Assembly (NCBI RefSeq): GCF_003143555.1
Contig: NZ_CP029347.1
Location: forward strand, 930,001-994,000
DNA: 64,000 nucleotides
Source: Saliniradius amylolyticus
Lineage (GTDB): Bacteria > Pseudomonadota > Gammaproteobacteria > Enterobacterales > Alteromonadaceae
Direction: 5' to 3'
Positions 1 through 7,673 of the stretch are shown here, piece after piece; position 1 is the first letter of the stretch, and each line of letters opens with the position of its first letter. A program made the translations under genes and the position numbers. The notes under the pieces are model-generated. The model did no database searches and was not told the DNA's origin. It saw only the letters and a list, made by a program, of their open reading frames with translations.

Positions 1-12
1 AGGACAAGACTG

Positions 13-516
13 ATGTCTGCTCTGGCAACAAAATGGTTCCCCATGCCGGTTCACAGTGTATTACTGTTTGTGGTCTGGCTGATGTTAAATAACTCAGTGG
101 CTCCAGGACATCTTTTGCTGGCGCTCATTTTCGCCATAGCTATTCCTCGGTTATGCGCGCCCTTATACACCCGTCAGCCAGCGATTCGGCACCCGTTTAA
201 ACTGTTGCGTTACTTCTTGATGGTGCTGGCCGATATCGTGGTGGCCAATATTCAAGTGGCGGTGCTCGTAGTAGGGCCATTAAAGCGCCTTAAACCAGCG
301 TTTATAGCCGTTCCTCTGGATATGACTCAGTCGTTGCCGATCACCATGCTCGCCAGCTCAGTGACGATGACACCGGGAACCGTCAGCGCGGAGGTCTCGG
401 CGGATCGAAACTGGCTCTACGTGCATGTGCTGAACCTGGATGTGCCTGAGAGGCAGTTGGCGGAGACCATCAAGCAGCGCTATGAAAAACCGCTCAAGGA
501 GATCTTTGAATGTTAG
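13..516 (+). CDS. mrpE: Na+/H+ antiporter subunit E (MnhE/MrpE/PhaE)
   Basis: A 167-residue membrane protein matching subunit E of the Mrp/Mnh multisubunit cation/proton antiporter, which exports Na+ (or K+) in exchange for protons across the inner membrane. The N-terminal part is two to three hydrophobic segments (about residues 13-40 and 62-85). A soluble tail carries the family pattern SSVTMTPGTVS followed by LYVHVL. AGGA lies just before the ATG. It overlaps mrpF by 7 nt and is followed by mrpG, the standard E-F-G order, so the larger subunits should lie just left of the window. Confidence 0.93.
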   Translation: MSALATKWFPMPVHSVLLFVVWLMLNNSVAPGHLLLALIFAIAIPRLCAPLYTRQPAIRHPFKLLRYFLMVLADIVVANIQVAVLVVGPLKRLKPAFIAVPLDMTQSLPITMLASSVTMTPGTVSAEVSADRNWLYVHVLNLDVPERQLAETIKQRYEKPLKEIFEC

Positions 517-779
517 ATTGGGCAATGATGATAACTGGCATCATGCTTTGTGTGGCCTTGATTCTGAACCTGTGGCGGCTGTTAATCGGCCCGGAAATCT
601 CTGATCGCATTCTGGCGCTGGATACCATGTTCATTAACAGCATCGCCCTGATTCTACTGTACGGCATGTTTAAAGGCAGTGATTTGTTTTTTGAAGCGGC
701 GCTGCTGATCGCCATGCTAGGTTTTGTCAGCACGGTAGCCTTATGTAAGTATCTGTTACGCGGCGACATTATTGAGTAG
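510..779 (+). CDS. mrpF: Na+/H+ antiporter subunit F (MnhF/MrpF)
   Basis: An 89-residue, three-helix membrane protein with the MrpF signature: an RLLIGPEISDRILALDT stretch after the first helix, then two further hydrophobic helices. It is a small essential subunit of the Mrp antiporter complex in the inner membrane. The start overlaps the end of mrpE and mrpG begins 5 nt after the stop, so the three are translationally coupled. Length is normal for the family. Confidence 0.92.
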   Translation: MLDWAMMITGIMLCVALILNLWRLLIGPEISDRILALDTMFINSIALILLYGMFKGSDLFFEAALLIAMLGFVSTVALCKYLLRGDIIE

Positions 780-784
780 GGTTT

Positions 785-1171
785 ATGATTTTCTGGATTG
801 AATTAATTGCCAGTCTTTTTCTGGTTGTGGGGGGGCTCTTTGTATTGGTGGGCTCCATTGGACTCATTCGCCTGCCGGATTTGTATTGCCGTCTTCACGC
901 TCCCACGAAGGCCACAACGGTCGGTCTTGGTGGCATGCTGATGGCGTCGATGGTGGTGATGTCTTATCGTCATGATGTGGTCAGTGTCCATGAATTCTTG
1001 ATCTCCCTGTTTTTGATTATTACTGCGCCAGTCACTGCTCATATGCTGGCAAAAACAGCGATGCACCACAGGGACAAGGCCATCGCCAAGACCGCTCGTA
1101 AGGAGTATATCGAAACCGCCAGGGAGCAGCTGCCGCCTGAGAGCGAGCAACAAATGGACAAGAAAGACTAG
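785..1171 (+). CDS. mrpG: Na+/H+ antiporter subunit G (MnhG/MrpG)
   Basis: A 128-residue subunit G of the Mrp cation/proton antiporter. It has three hydrophobic segments and the family motif GLIRLPDLYCRLHAPTKATT after helix 1. The C-terminal tail (residues about 98-128) is hydrophilic and charged. It is the last gene of the mrp operon in this window; the next gene lies on the opposite strand. The operon would support Na+ and pH homeostasis, which suits a marine or alkaline habitat (inference). Confidence 0.92.
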   Translation: MIFWIELIASLFLVVGGLFVLVGSIGLIRLPDLYCRLHAPTKATTVGLGGMLMASMVVMSYRHDVVSVHEFLISLFLIITAPVTAHMLAKTAMHHRDKAIAKTARKEYIETAREQLPPESEQQMDKKD

Positions 1172-1245
1172 AAAGCCACACAGTGTTTTTGAATCAAGGC
1201 CATCAACGGTTTGCTCAGGGCTCGTACAGCCAGAACGGTAAAGAG

Positions 1246-1770
1246 TTACTCGGCAAGGTGTCTGATGTTTGAAAATATCGAAACGATTCTTGCAGCGCGT
1301 TCCAGACTCTGCAGGTCCTCTTGGCTCCAATCAACTTGTTTGCCTGCGCTTTCGCAGCATATGATGCCGAAGGGGGAAAAATCATTATTGAACATATAAT
1401 CCATCAAAGAGTAGATGTGTTCCTCATCAAAGTATCCCTTGTTAAAGCAGCGGGTATCGGGGTGTGAACGCGCATCCGATGCCATCACTGAGTCTGACTT
1501 TATAATAGCTTCGAAATACTCTGGATAGTCTTTTTGCGTTAAGCGCAGTCCCTCAGGCTGTTGAAAGCCGTCAGGAGTCAGAAGAGCAATACATGTGATA
1601 AAGGACTGGTCATCACTGAACTTCCATAAGCTGGTTCTGTTTGACTTGGGGACAGAAGATGCGATCGCCTCGCAAACCAACTTAAGCAAACCTGCCCGGG
1701 CGAGGTTTGGATTGGATAACTGCATGCTGAGTCGGGTAAGAGGATCAAGACCCGTCGTTGATTTAGTCAT
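1246..1770 (-). CDS. GAF-domain protein
   Basis: A 174-residue soluble protein that is essentially one GAF domain (about residues 20-165). Visible features are the NRTSLWKFSDDQSFITCIALL core strand region, a central DARSHPDTRCF segment and a C-terminal FGIICCESAGKQVDWSQEDLQSLERAA helix, all typical of GAF sensors. No output domain is fused, so it may be a stand-alone small-molecule or redox sensor; the ligand is unknown. It sits between the mrp operon end and dsbB with no obvious functional partner. No signal peptide is present. Confidence 0.75.
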   Translation of the reverse strand: MTKSTTGLDPLTRLSMQLSNPNLARAGLLKLVCEAIASSVPKSNRTSLWKFSDDQSFITCIALLTPDGFQQPEGLRLTQKDYPEYFEAIIKSDSVMASDARSHPDTRCFNKGYFDEEHIYSLMDYMFNNDFSPFGIICCESAGKQVDWSQEDLQSLERAARIVSIFSNIRHLAE

Positions 1771-1865
1771 TAAACTCCGTACCAGAGGCTGACATGTCTA
1801 AATCTAACTATAGAACTCTACAGCACTTACTCAACATCAATCATATTTTGAGTGACCCAATTAAA

Positions 1866-2399
1866 CTAGTGGATTTCTGGTTTACCGAACAGGTTGGCGA
1901 CAATAACAATCAACCAGGCCAGACTCATACCAGCAAAAATAACCATCATCCATTGGGGCATACTCAGGCTTAGAAATTGCCAGTCGATATCGCCGCAGCT
2001 ACCGGTCGCGGCAAAGACATTCGGCAACCATTCGTGCAGGGGCAGCCACGAGGGGAAGCGCGGAACCACTTCGCAGGTGGCGAAGAAAGGGTTAGCGGCA
2101 GTCTGGATATCCACATGCTCATAGGCGATCTTTAACCCCCATAGGGTCGAAACACCCCAGCCAAGCAATGCCAGCCAGCGTGCGATGCGGTTGTGGCATC
2201 CAATTAGTCCCACCAAGGCGGCCAGCATGACACCAAACACCGCATTACGCTGATAGATACACATCACACAGGGGGCCAGATCCATGACATGTTGGAAATA
2301 AAGCGCGCTGATCTCCAGTGCGGTGCAGGCTAAAAAGAGCAGTCCCCAGCCGAGCTTGCGCTGAGAAAAGAGATGGATGGAAGAAAACCAGTGTGGCAT
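1866..2399 (-). CDS. dsbB: Disulfide bond formation protein B
   Basis: An inner-membrane quinone oxidoreductase that reoxidises DsbA. Four transmembrane segments are visible. The first periplasmic loop carries the C-V-M-C pair (residues about 44 and 47 from this start) followed by IYQRNAV. The second loop holds the other pair (TCEVVP and GSCGD), 26 residues apart. I prefer the ATG at 2399 over an upstream GTG two codons earlier; neither has a strong ribosome binding site. Length (177 residues) is normal. It stands alone, with dsbA not in the window. Confidence 0.93.
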   Translation of the reverse strand: MPHWFSSIHLFSQRKLGWGLLFLACTALEISALYFQHVMDLAPCVMCIYQRNAVFGVMLAALVGLIGCHNRIARWLALLGWGVSTLWGLKIAYEHVDIQTAANPFFATCEVVPRFPSWLPLHEWLPNVFAATGSCGDIDWQFLSLSMPQWMMVIFAGMSLAWLIVIVANLFGKPEIH

Positions 2400-2494
2400 T
2401 AGCACTTATCCGTGGGATTTTTTAGTTTTTATAGTAACGCACTATACCGCAAGATTAATCTGTTGGCACCCATGCCGATGTCTCCCAAAAAGGG

Positions 2495-3508
2495 CTAGAT
2501 AGCCTCACTAATGGGGAGGGCATTTACGGATTGCCGCTCAATGCACCTGGGTTCGAACAGACGGGAAATCTTTCCGCTGTCAATGTTGTAAACCTCTTTG
2601 AGTACTAAACGTGCCGCCATTTTTCCCATTTCTCGAATGGGGTAGTCGATAGTGGAAAGCTTAGGAAAGAGGTATTGTGCAAAAAGCATATTGTCGAAGC
2701 CAAACACTGAAACGTCGTCTGGAATAGATTTTCCCATCTCACGGATAGCGTTCATGGCGCCGGCCGCCATTTCGTCGTTGGCACATACCAAGGCACTGAG
2801 CTGCGGATATCGCTCCAGTAAGGCTTTCGCCCCCAGGAAGCCGCCTTGCTCCTGATAGTCACCCTCATAAATATGATCGTCTGCGATAGGACAACCCCGT
2901 TGTATCAATATATCCTGCAGGCCGGCGAGGCGCTCCTTGGCATCCTGTTTCCAAAGCGGCCCACTTATGTAGCCAATGTTCTGGTGACCATTTTCGACCA
3001 TACTATGCGCGGCTTGTTGTCCCCCCATGTAATTATTCAGGCTAATGCATTGCTCCTCCAGCCCTGGAACGATTCTGTTAATCAATACTATAGGGGTGTT
3101 TTTGGCGAGTTCTTTCAGGTACTGATCTGATACGGCTTCCACGTGCAGTATGAGTGCGTCACAGTTTCTGGAAACCAAAAACTCGATACCTTCTTTCTCC
3201 GATTTTTTCTGGCTGTGCCCAGCGGCAATGATGGTGTGCTTCTTATGTCGGCGTAGCTTAGTTTCGATGCCGCTCATCATATCGCCATAGAAAGGGCCAT
3301 GAAGTTCAGAAACCAAAATCCCCACCGAGTTGGTGCGGTTTGATGCCAGAGACTGGGCTACCGAGCTAGGGCGGTAATCCAGTTCTTTCATTGCCGCCAG
3401 AACTTTCTGCTTGGTCTTCTCCCGGACATTGTCGTTGCCATTCATTACCCGAGACACCGTGGCCAATGACACTCCGGCAAGCTGAGAAACTTCGTAAATG
3501 GTGGCCAT
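2495..3508 (-). CDS. LacI-family transcriptional regulator of beta-glucan genes
   Basis: A 337-residue LacI/GalR repressor. Residues 1-50 form the classic helix-turn-helix (ATIYEVSQLAGVSLATVSRV) and hinge (YRPSSVAQSLASNRT). The rest is the periplasmic-binding-protein-like effector domain, ending with the usual TTIDYP-type dimer segment (here STIDYPIREMG). GGAG precedes the ATG. It is the last gene of the minus-strand run GH1-symporter-regulator, 18 nt after the symporter. LacI-type palindromes lie upstream of GH1, of the sugar permease and of the TonB receptor. The effector is probably a beta-glucan oligosaccharide or glucose derivative (inference). Confidence 0.9.
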   Translation of the reverse strand: MATIYEVSQLAGVSLATVSRVMNGNDNVREKTKQKVLAAMKELDYRPSSVAQSLASNRTNSVGILVSELHGPFYGDMMSGIETKLRRHKKHTIIAAGHSQKKSEKEGIEFLVSRNCDALILHVEAVSDQYLKELAKNTPIVLINRIVPGLEEQCISLNNYMGGQQAAHSMVENGHQNIGYISGPLWKQDAKERLAGLQDILIQRGCPIADDHIYEGDYQEQGGFLGAKALLERYPQLSALVCANDEMAAGAMNAIREMGKSIPDDVSVFGFDNMLFAQYLFPKLSTIDYPIREMGKMAARLVLKEVYNIDSGKISRLFEPRCIERQSVNALPISEAI

Positions 3509-3526
3509 GTGTATTCTCCGGGATAA

Positions 3527-4852
3527 CTACAAAGGTTGGGATTGGGCTTTCAGTTGATGAATTTTATCATGGGTTAGATGGTACTTGTTCATCAAAAGTC
3601 CGACAACACAAAAGCCCACGGCAGGAAACAGCGTAAACGCCATTTGTATTTGCTGCTGCGTGGCTGGCTGCTGTTCAACATTGGGCATGTACTGGAATAC
3701 ATCCAAAAGACCGCTGGCGAATGCGCCACCAAACGCGATGCCCAGTTTAATGAAGAACACAATGGTAGAGAACACCATGCCTGTCAGATTTTTATTGGCC
3801 GCAGAGGAGCAATAGTCGGCGGTATCAGCCATTTTTGCCCAAAGCATGGGGGTTGCCATTTGCAGGAAAAAGCCCCATAGGAAATACAACAGAGTTGCCA
3901 TTATCCACTGATTGCTGGGGACAAAATACGCCCCGAGACAGAGCAATGCGGAGATATACTGCAGGTAACGGTAAGCGGTCACCTTCTCAATATGGCGGCT
4001 GACGCGGCTGGCCAGGGCACAGCCCAAAATATTGCCAACCATGCCAATGGATATAAACCAGGTTATAAAGTCTTCTCGGCCCAGTACATATTTGACGTAA
4101 TAAATAGCCAGAGTGCTTTTTAAGATCATCGCGGTCATCAGCACAGTTACTGCTGTGCATAGCACCCGCACCTGGCTATTGGTAAATAGCGCTCTGACAT
4201 CTTTCCATACCTGATTTTTTTTCGGGTGGCGCACAGGTTGGTGACGCTCGCGGGTTCCCCAAAAACAAAGCAGAAAGAACATAACGCCCAGCGTGCTTAA
4301 TACTCCCATGGTCAATTGATAACCCAAGGCTTTGTTACCCTGACCAAGCCAGTCGACCATGGGCAGCGTTAAGGCAGTAACGAAAAGCCCCCCCAGCATG
4401 CCAAAGACGAAGCGGTATGACTGGATTGAGACTCGTTCATTGATATCCGAACTCAATACGCCGCCCAGAGCCGAGTAGGGAATATTGATGGCGGTATAGG
4501 CTGCCATCAGCAAGCCATAGGTTATGAAAGCGTAGATAATTTTCCCGGACTGGCTGAAGTCGGGAGTGGTAAAAGCAACCACACTGATGACGCCAAACGG
4601 AACAGCCAGCCAGAGAATATAGGGACGGAACTGACCATAGCGGGTGTGAGTTCTGTCGGTCAGGGCGCCCATTAACGGATCCGTGACGGCATCAAAGATG
4701 CGCACCGTTAAGAAGAGTACGCCGACCATGGTGCCCGACAGTCCATATATATCGGTATAAAAATAGGCCAGAAATAACAGTACCGTCTGGAAAATAATAT
4801 TACTGGCCGTATCTCCTAATCCGTACAGTACCTTTTCTCTTACTGAAACCAT
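3527..4852 (-). CDS. GPH-family sugar:cation symporter
   Basis: A 441-residue, 12-helix transporter of the glycoside-pentoside-hexuronide:cation symporter family (MelB/YicJ type). Signatures are the N-terminal REKVLYGLGDTASNIIF, then RIFDAVTDPLMGALTDRTHTRYGQFRPY, where the acidic residues form the family cation site. By context it imports short beta-glucosides (for example laminaribiose) for the cytoplasmic GH1 enzyme encoded 9 nt upstream; the true substrate cannot be read from sequence. AGGGAA lies before the ATG. It is followed by the LacI regulator, so transport, hydrolysis and control are in one transcription unit. Confidence 0.88.
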   Translation of the reverse strand: MVSVREKVLYGLGDTASNIIFQTVLLFLAYFYTDIYGLSGTMVGVLFLTVRIFDAVTDPLMGALTDRTHTRYGQFRPYILWLAVPFGVISVVAFTTPDFSQSGKIIYAFITYGLLMAAYTAINIPYSALGGVLSSDINERVSIQSYRFVFGMLGGLFVTALTLPMVDWLGQGNKALGYQLTMGVLSTLGVMFFLLCFWGTRERHQPVRHPKKNQVWKDVRALFTNSQVRVLCTAVTVLMTAMILKSTLAIYYVKYVLGREDFITWFISIGMVGNILGCALASRVSRHIEKVTAYRYLQYISALLCLGAYFVPSNQWIMATLLYFLWGFFLQMATPMLWAKMADTADYCSSAANKNLTGMVFSTIVFFIKLGIAFGGAFASGLLDVFQYMPNVEQQPATQQQIQMAFTLFPAVGFCVVGLLMNKYHLTHDKIHQLKAQSQPL

Positions 4853-4861
4853 CTGTATTCC

Positions 4862-6211
4862 CTAGCCTGCAGTCCGTGATGCAATCAATGCGCTGTATGC
4901 CTTTGCGCTGTCCTTAAGAATGCGCTCCTGAGTGGTATAGTCGACATAAACGATACCAAACCGTTTCAAGTACCCCTCAGCCCACTCGAAGTTGTCCATC
5001 AGTGACCAGGCAAAGTAGCCTGCGATATTAACGCCACTGCGACAAGCCTTGTCCACGGCATTTAAATGAGTTTGGAAATAGTCTATACGGTTCGTATCCC
5101 TAACTCGACCATTGTCCAGTTCATCTTTCATGGCGGCCCCGTTCTCGGTGATATAAAGCGGTGGCAGGAGATATTCCTTGTTGAGTCGCGTCAACGTGTT
5201 GTAGAGCCCCTGAGGGTATACTTCCCAACCCATGTCTGTTAGCGGCAAAGGCTTGTCTTCGGCTAACCTGAACAGTTCGCCTGAACAGGCCTGGGCGCGC
5301 TCTCGGGTGTAATAGTTCACACCCAGATAGTCGATAGGCTGTGCAATGATATCCATGTCACCGGGTTCTACCGGTGGTCTCGCTTCAGGCGACAATTTCT
5401 CAAGTACGTCTGGGTATTGGCCTTTCAATATCGGATCGATGTACCAGGCGTTCAGGTACTGGTGAGCAGTCTCCGCAGCGGCGATATCTTCTTGGGTGTT
5501 AGTATAAGGCTCAATGGGGGAAATATTAACGACAATACCGTGTTGGCTGCCGGGACAGTTTTTCCTGAGTACAGGCATCGCGAGCCCATGCGCTAGCATC
5601 AGGTGGTGGGCGGCTGCCTTGGCTGCGGCTTGATTCTGAATGCCAGGGGCATGGATACCCAGCTCGTAACCCAGGTAAGCACTGCAAAAGGGCTCGTTTA
5701 ATGTGCTGTAAGCATGCACTTTTTCACCCAGCGCCGCCGAAACTCTATCGGCATAGTCTCTGAATGCGTATGCCGTCGCCCTGTTGCACCAGCCGCCCTG
5801 GTCTTCCAGGTGCTGCGGGAGATCCCAGTGATAGAGAGTAACAAAGACTTGAATGCCTGCCTCGTTCAGTGCATCGATCACCTTGTGGTAAAAATTTAGC
5901 CCTTCTTCATTTATCTCACCACTCTCATGAATAACTCGTGGCCAAGATATAGAAAGTCGGTAGGCATCAACATTGAGCTGCTTGATAAGCTCGACGTCCT
6001 GTAGCCATAGCTCTACATGCTGACAGGCAATGTCTCCGTTAGAAGCATCCTTGATGGTGCCGGGTTTCTGGCAGAAGGTATCCCAGATACAGGGAAGGCG
6101 GCCATCGCGGGCACCTTCAATCTGGAAGGATGAAGTGGCGACGCCGAAGACAAAGTCTTGTTGCATCAGCGAAGAATCTGAGGGCAGCGTCAATCCATGT
6201 TTTGCAGTCAT
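4862..6211 (-). CDS. GH1 beta-glucosidase
   Basis: A 449-residue family GH1 retaining beta-glucosidase. The acid/base glutamate is E173 in TLNEP and the nucleophile is E356 in YITENGA. The N-terminal FVFGVATSSFQIEGA and C-terminal YFAWSLMDNFEWAEGY motifs are intact. There is no signal peptide, so it acts in the cytoplasm on imported oligosaccharides. It heads the minus-strand operon with the symporter and LacI regulator. Its upstream region is shared with the divergent sugar permease and holds two LacI-type operators. The start has only a weak ribosome binding site; a second Met at residue 16 is possible. Confidence 0.93.
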   Translation of the reverse strand: MTAKHGLTLPSDSSLMQQDFVFGVATSSFQIEGARDGRLPCIWDTFCQKPGTIKDASNGDIACQHVELWLQDVELIKQLNVDAYRLSISWPRVIHESGEINEEGLNFYHKVIDALNEAGIQVFVTLYHWDLPQHLEDQGGWCNRATAYAFRDYADRVSAALGEKVHAYSTLNEPFCSAYLGYELGIHAPGIQNQAAAKAAAHHLMLAHGLAMPVLRKNCPGSQHGIVVNISPIEPYTNTQEDIAAAETAHQYLNAWYIDPILKGQYPDVLEKLSPEARPPVEPGDMDIIAQPIDYLGVNYYTRERAQACSGELFRLAEDKPLPLTDMGWEVYPQGLYNTLTRLNKEYLLPPLYITENGAAMKDELDNGRVRDTNRIDYFQTHLNAVDKACRSGVNIAGYFAWSLMDNFEWAEGYLKRFGIVYVDYTTQERILKDSAKAYSALIASRTAG

Positions 6212-6235
6212 AAAGTTACCAAATCAACAATTAAA

Positions 6236-6249
6236 AGAAAGCGCTTACA
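6236..6249. promoter_or_regulatory. LacI-type operator 1 (GH1 side)
   Basis: The 14-mer AGAAAGCGCTTACA matches one half perfectly and the other imperfectly to TGTAAGCGCTTACA. Its centre lies 47 bp from operator 2, and it lies 25 bp upstream of the GH1 start codon. The AAGCGCTT core is the usual LacI/GalR-family centre. Confidence 0.72.
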
Positions 6250-6280
6250 TTTTGGCTGGACATGAGGTTGAAAAGTCAAT

Positions 6281-6298
6281 ATTGTAAGCGCTTACAAT
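6281..6298. promoter_or_regulatory. LacI-type operator 2 (perfect palindrome, divergent promoter)
   Basis: ATTGTAAGCGCTTACAAT is an 18-bp perfect palindrome in the intergenic region between GH1 and the sugar permease. It overlaps a possible -35 (TTGTAA, 6282-6287) of a plus-strand promoter whose extended -10 would be TG-T-TATATC at 6301-6309. Binding would repress the permease-GH3/GH16 unit. With operator 1 it could support looping. Confidence 0.8.
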
Positions 6299-6386
6299 TA
6301 TGTTATATCAATGTAACTGACAGGGTCAATGCTGGTTTGAGCTGCAACAACCTTGTTACATGCTACTCGGAACCAAAGGAGTCTTT

Positions 6387-7673
6387 ATGGCTAACTTATC
6401 ATCCTCCTCTGAATCAATGGCCTCCGAGCCGAGAGGGTCAACATTCTCGATTGTTGCGCTGACGGCGCTTTTCTTTATGTGGGGAGCAATAACATCACTG
6501 AATGATGTACTGATTCCTCATCTAAAGTCGGTATTTTCTTTAACATACACAAAAGCCATGCTGGTGCAGTTCTGCTTCTTTGGTGCTTACTTTTTGATTT
6601 CGATCCCCGCCGGCAAGCTAATTAAGAAGGTCGGGTTTCAGTACGGGATTAGCATTGGTCTGGTCATCAGCGCCTTGGGTGCGCTGTTGTTTGTGCCCTC
6701 TGCCTGGATGGAATTGTACTGGTTATTCTTAGGCGCGCTTTTTGTGCTGGCGGCCGGAGTGACCATACTTCAGGTGACGGCCAATCCACTGATGGCGTTG
6801 ATAGGGGATCCTAAGAATGCGTCCAGCCGATTAACCCTGGCGCAAGGCTTCAACTCTCTGGGGACAACCGTAGCGCCTATTATTGGTGGCTGGCTGCTGT
6901 TCTCTGATCATATCGAATTGGAAGGAGCCAAGGCGGCGGTTGAGACGGTCATCCCTCCCTACCTTGGCTTAGCTGCCGTGGCGTTCTTGCTCGGTATGCT
7001 ATTTTTAAAGCTTACCCTACCTGTACCGGATGCCAATGAGGCGGATGTGCCGGTCGCGCCGGATAGCAGCGATGCAGAGCGCCTTTGGCACCATCGCCAC
7101 TTGATTCTGGGGGCGCTCGGTATTTTTGTTTATGTCGGCGCTGAGGTTGCCATTGGGAGCTTCCTGGTTAACTATCTGGGCGAGTCCTATATCGCCGGTA
7201 TGCCCGAGTCTACAGCGGCTAACTACATCGCATTTTACTGGGGAGGGGCCATGGTCGGTCGCTTCATAGGCGCGCTGTTGATGCGTCATATTCCGGCAAG
7301 GCTGTTATTGGCCTTCTGCAGTTTCTGCTCTATCGCGCTGATAGTGACATCGGTAGCCAGCTCAGGCTCGGTTGCCATGTGGACGATTCTGGCGGTTGGT
7401 TTGTGTAACTCTATCATGTTCCCAACCATCTTCTCATTAGCACTCAAGGGCTTAGGTAAGTCTACTAGCCAAGGTTCGGGCCTGCTGTGTTTGGCCATTG
7501 TTGGTGGAGCGATTGTGCCGGTGTTTCAGGGAATGTTGGCGGACAGCATTGGTCTGCAGTTGTCATTCTTACTGCCGGCGTTGTGTTACGTCTATATTGG
7601 CTTTTATGGCCTGAAAGGGTCCATCCCACGTTATGAGCATCTGGCGAATGTCGCAGAGGAGAAGCGGGCATGA
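6387..7673 (+). CDS. MFS sugar permease, FucP/GluP type
   Basis: A 428-residue major facilitator of the FHS (fucose-galactose/glucose-hexose:H+) family. It has 12 hydrophobic segments; the N-terminal FMWGAITSLNDVLIPHLKSVF, the ANPLMALIG segment and the FNSLGTTVAPIIGG stretch are characteristic. I place the start at the ATG preceded by AAAGGAG rather than nine codons upstream. It probably imports glucose released outside the inner membrane. It overlaps the GH3/GH16 gene by 4 nt (ATGA), so both are translationally coupled behind the operator-bearing promoter. Confidence 0.9.
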   Translation: MANLSSSSESMASEPRGSTFSIVALTALFFMWGAITSLNDVLIPHLKSVFSLTYTKAMLVQFCFFGAYFLISIPAGKLIKKVGFQYGISIGLVISALGALLFVPSAWMELYWLFLGALFVLAAGVTILQVTANPLMALIGDPKNASSRLTLAQGFNSLGTTVAPIIGGWLLFSDHIELEGAKAAVETVIPPYLGLAAVAFLLGMLFLKLTLPVPDANEADVPVAPDSSDAERLWHHRHLILGALGIFVYVGAEVAIGSFLVNYLGESYIAGMPESTAANYIAFYWGGAMVGRFIGALLMRHIPARLLLAFCSFCSIALIVTSVASSGSVAMWTILAVGLCNSIMFPTIFSLALKGLGKSTSQGSGLLCLAIVGGAIVPVFQGMLADSIGLQLSFLLPALCYVYIGFYGLKGSIPRYEHLANVAEEKRA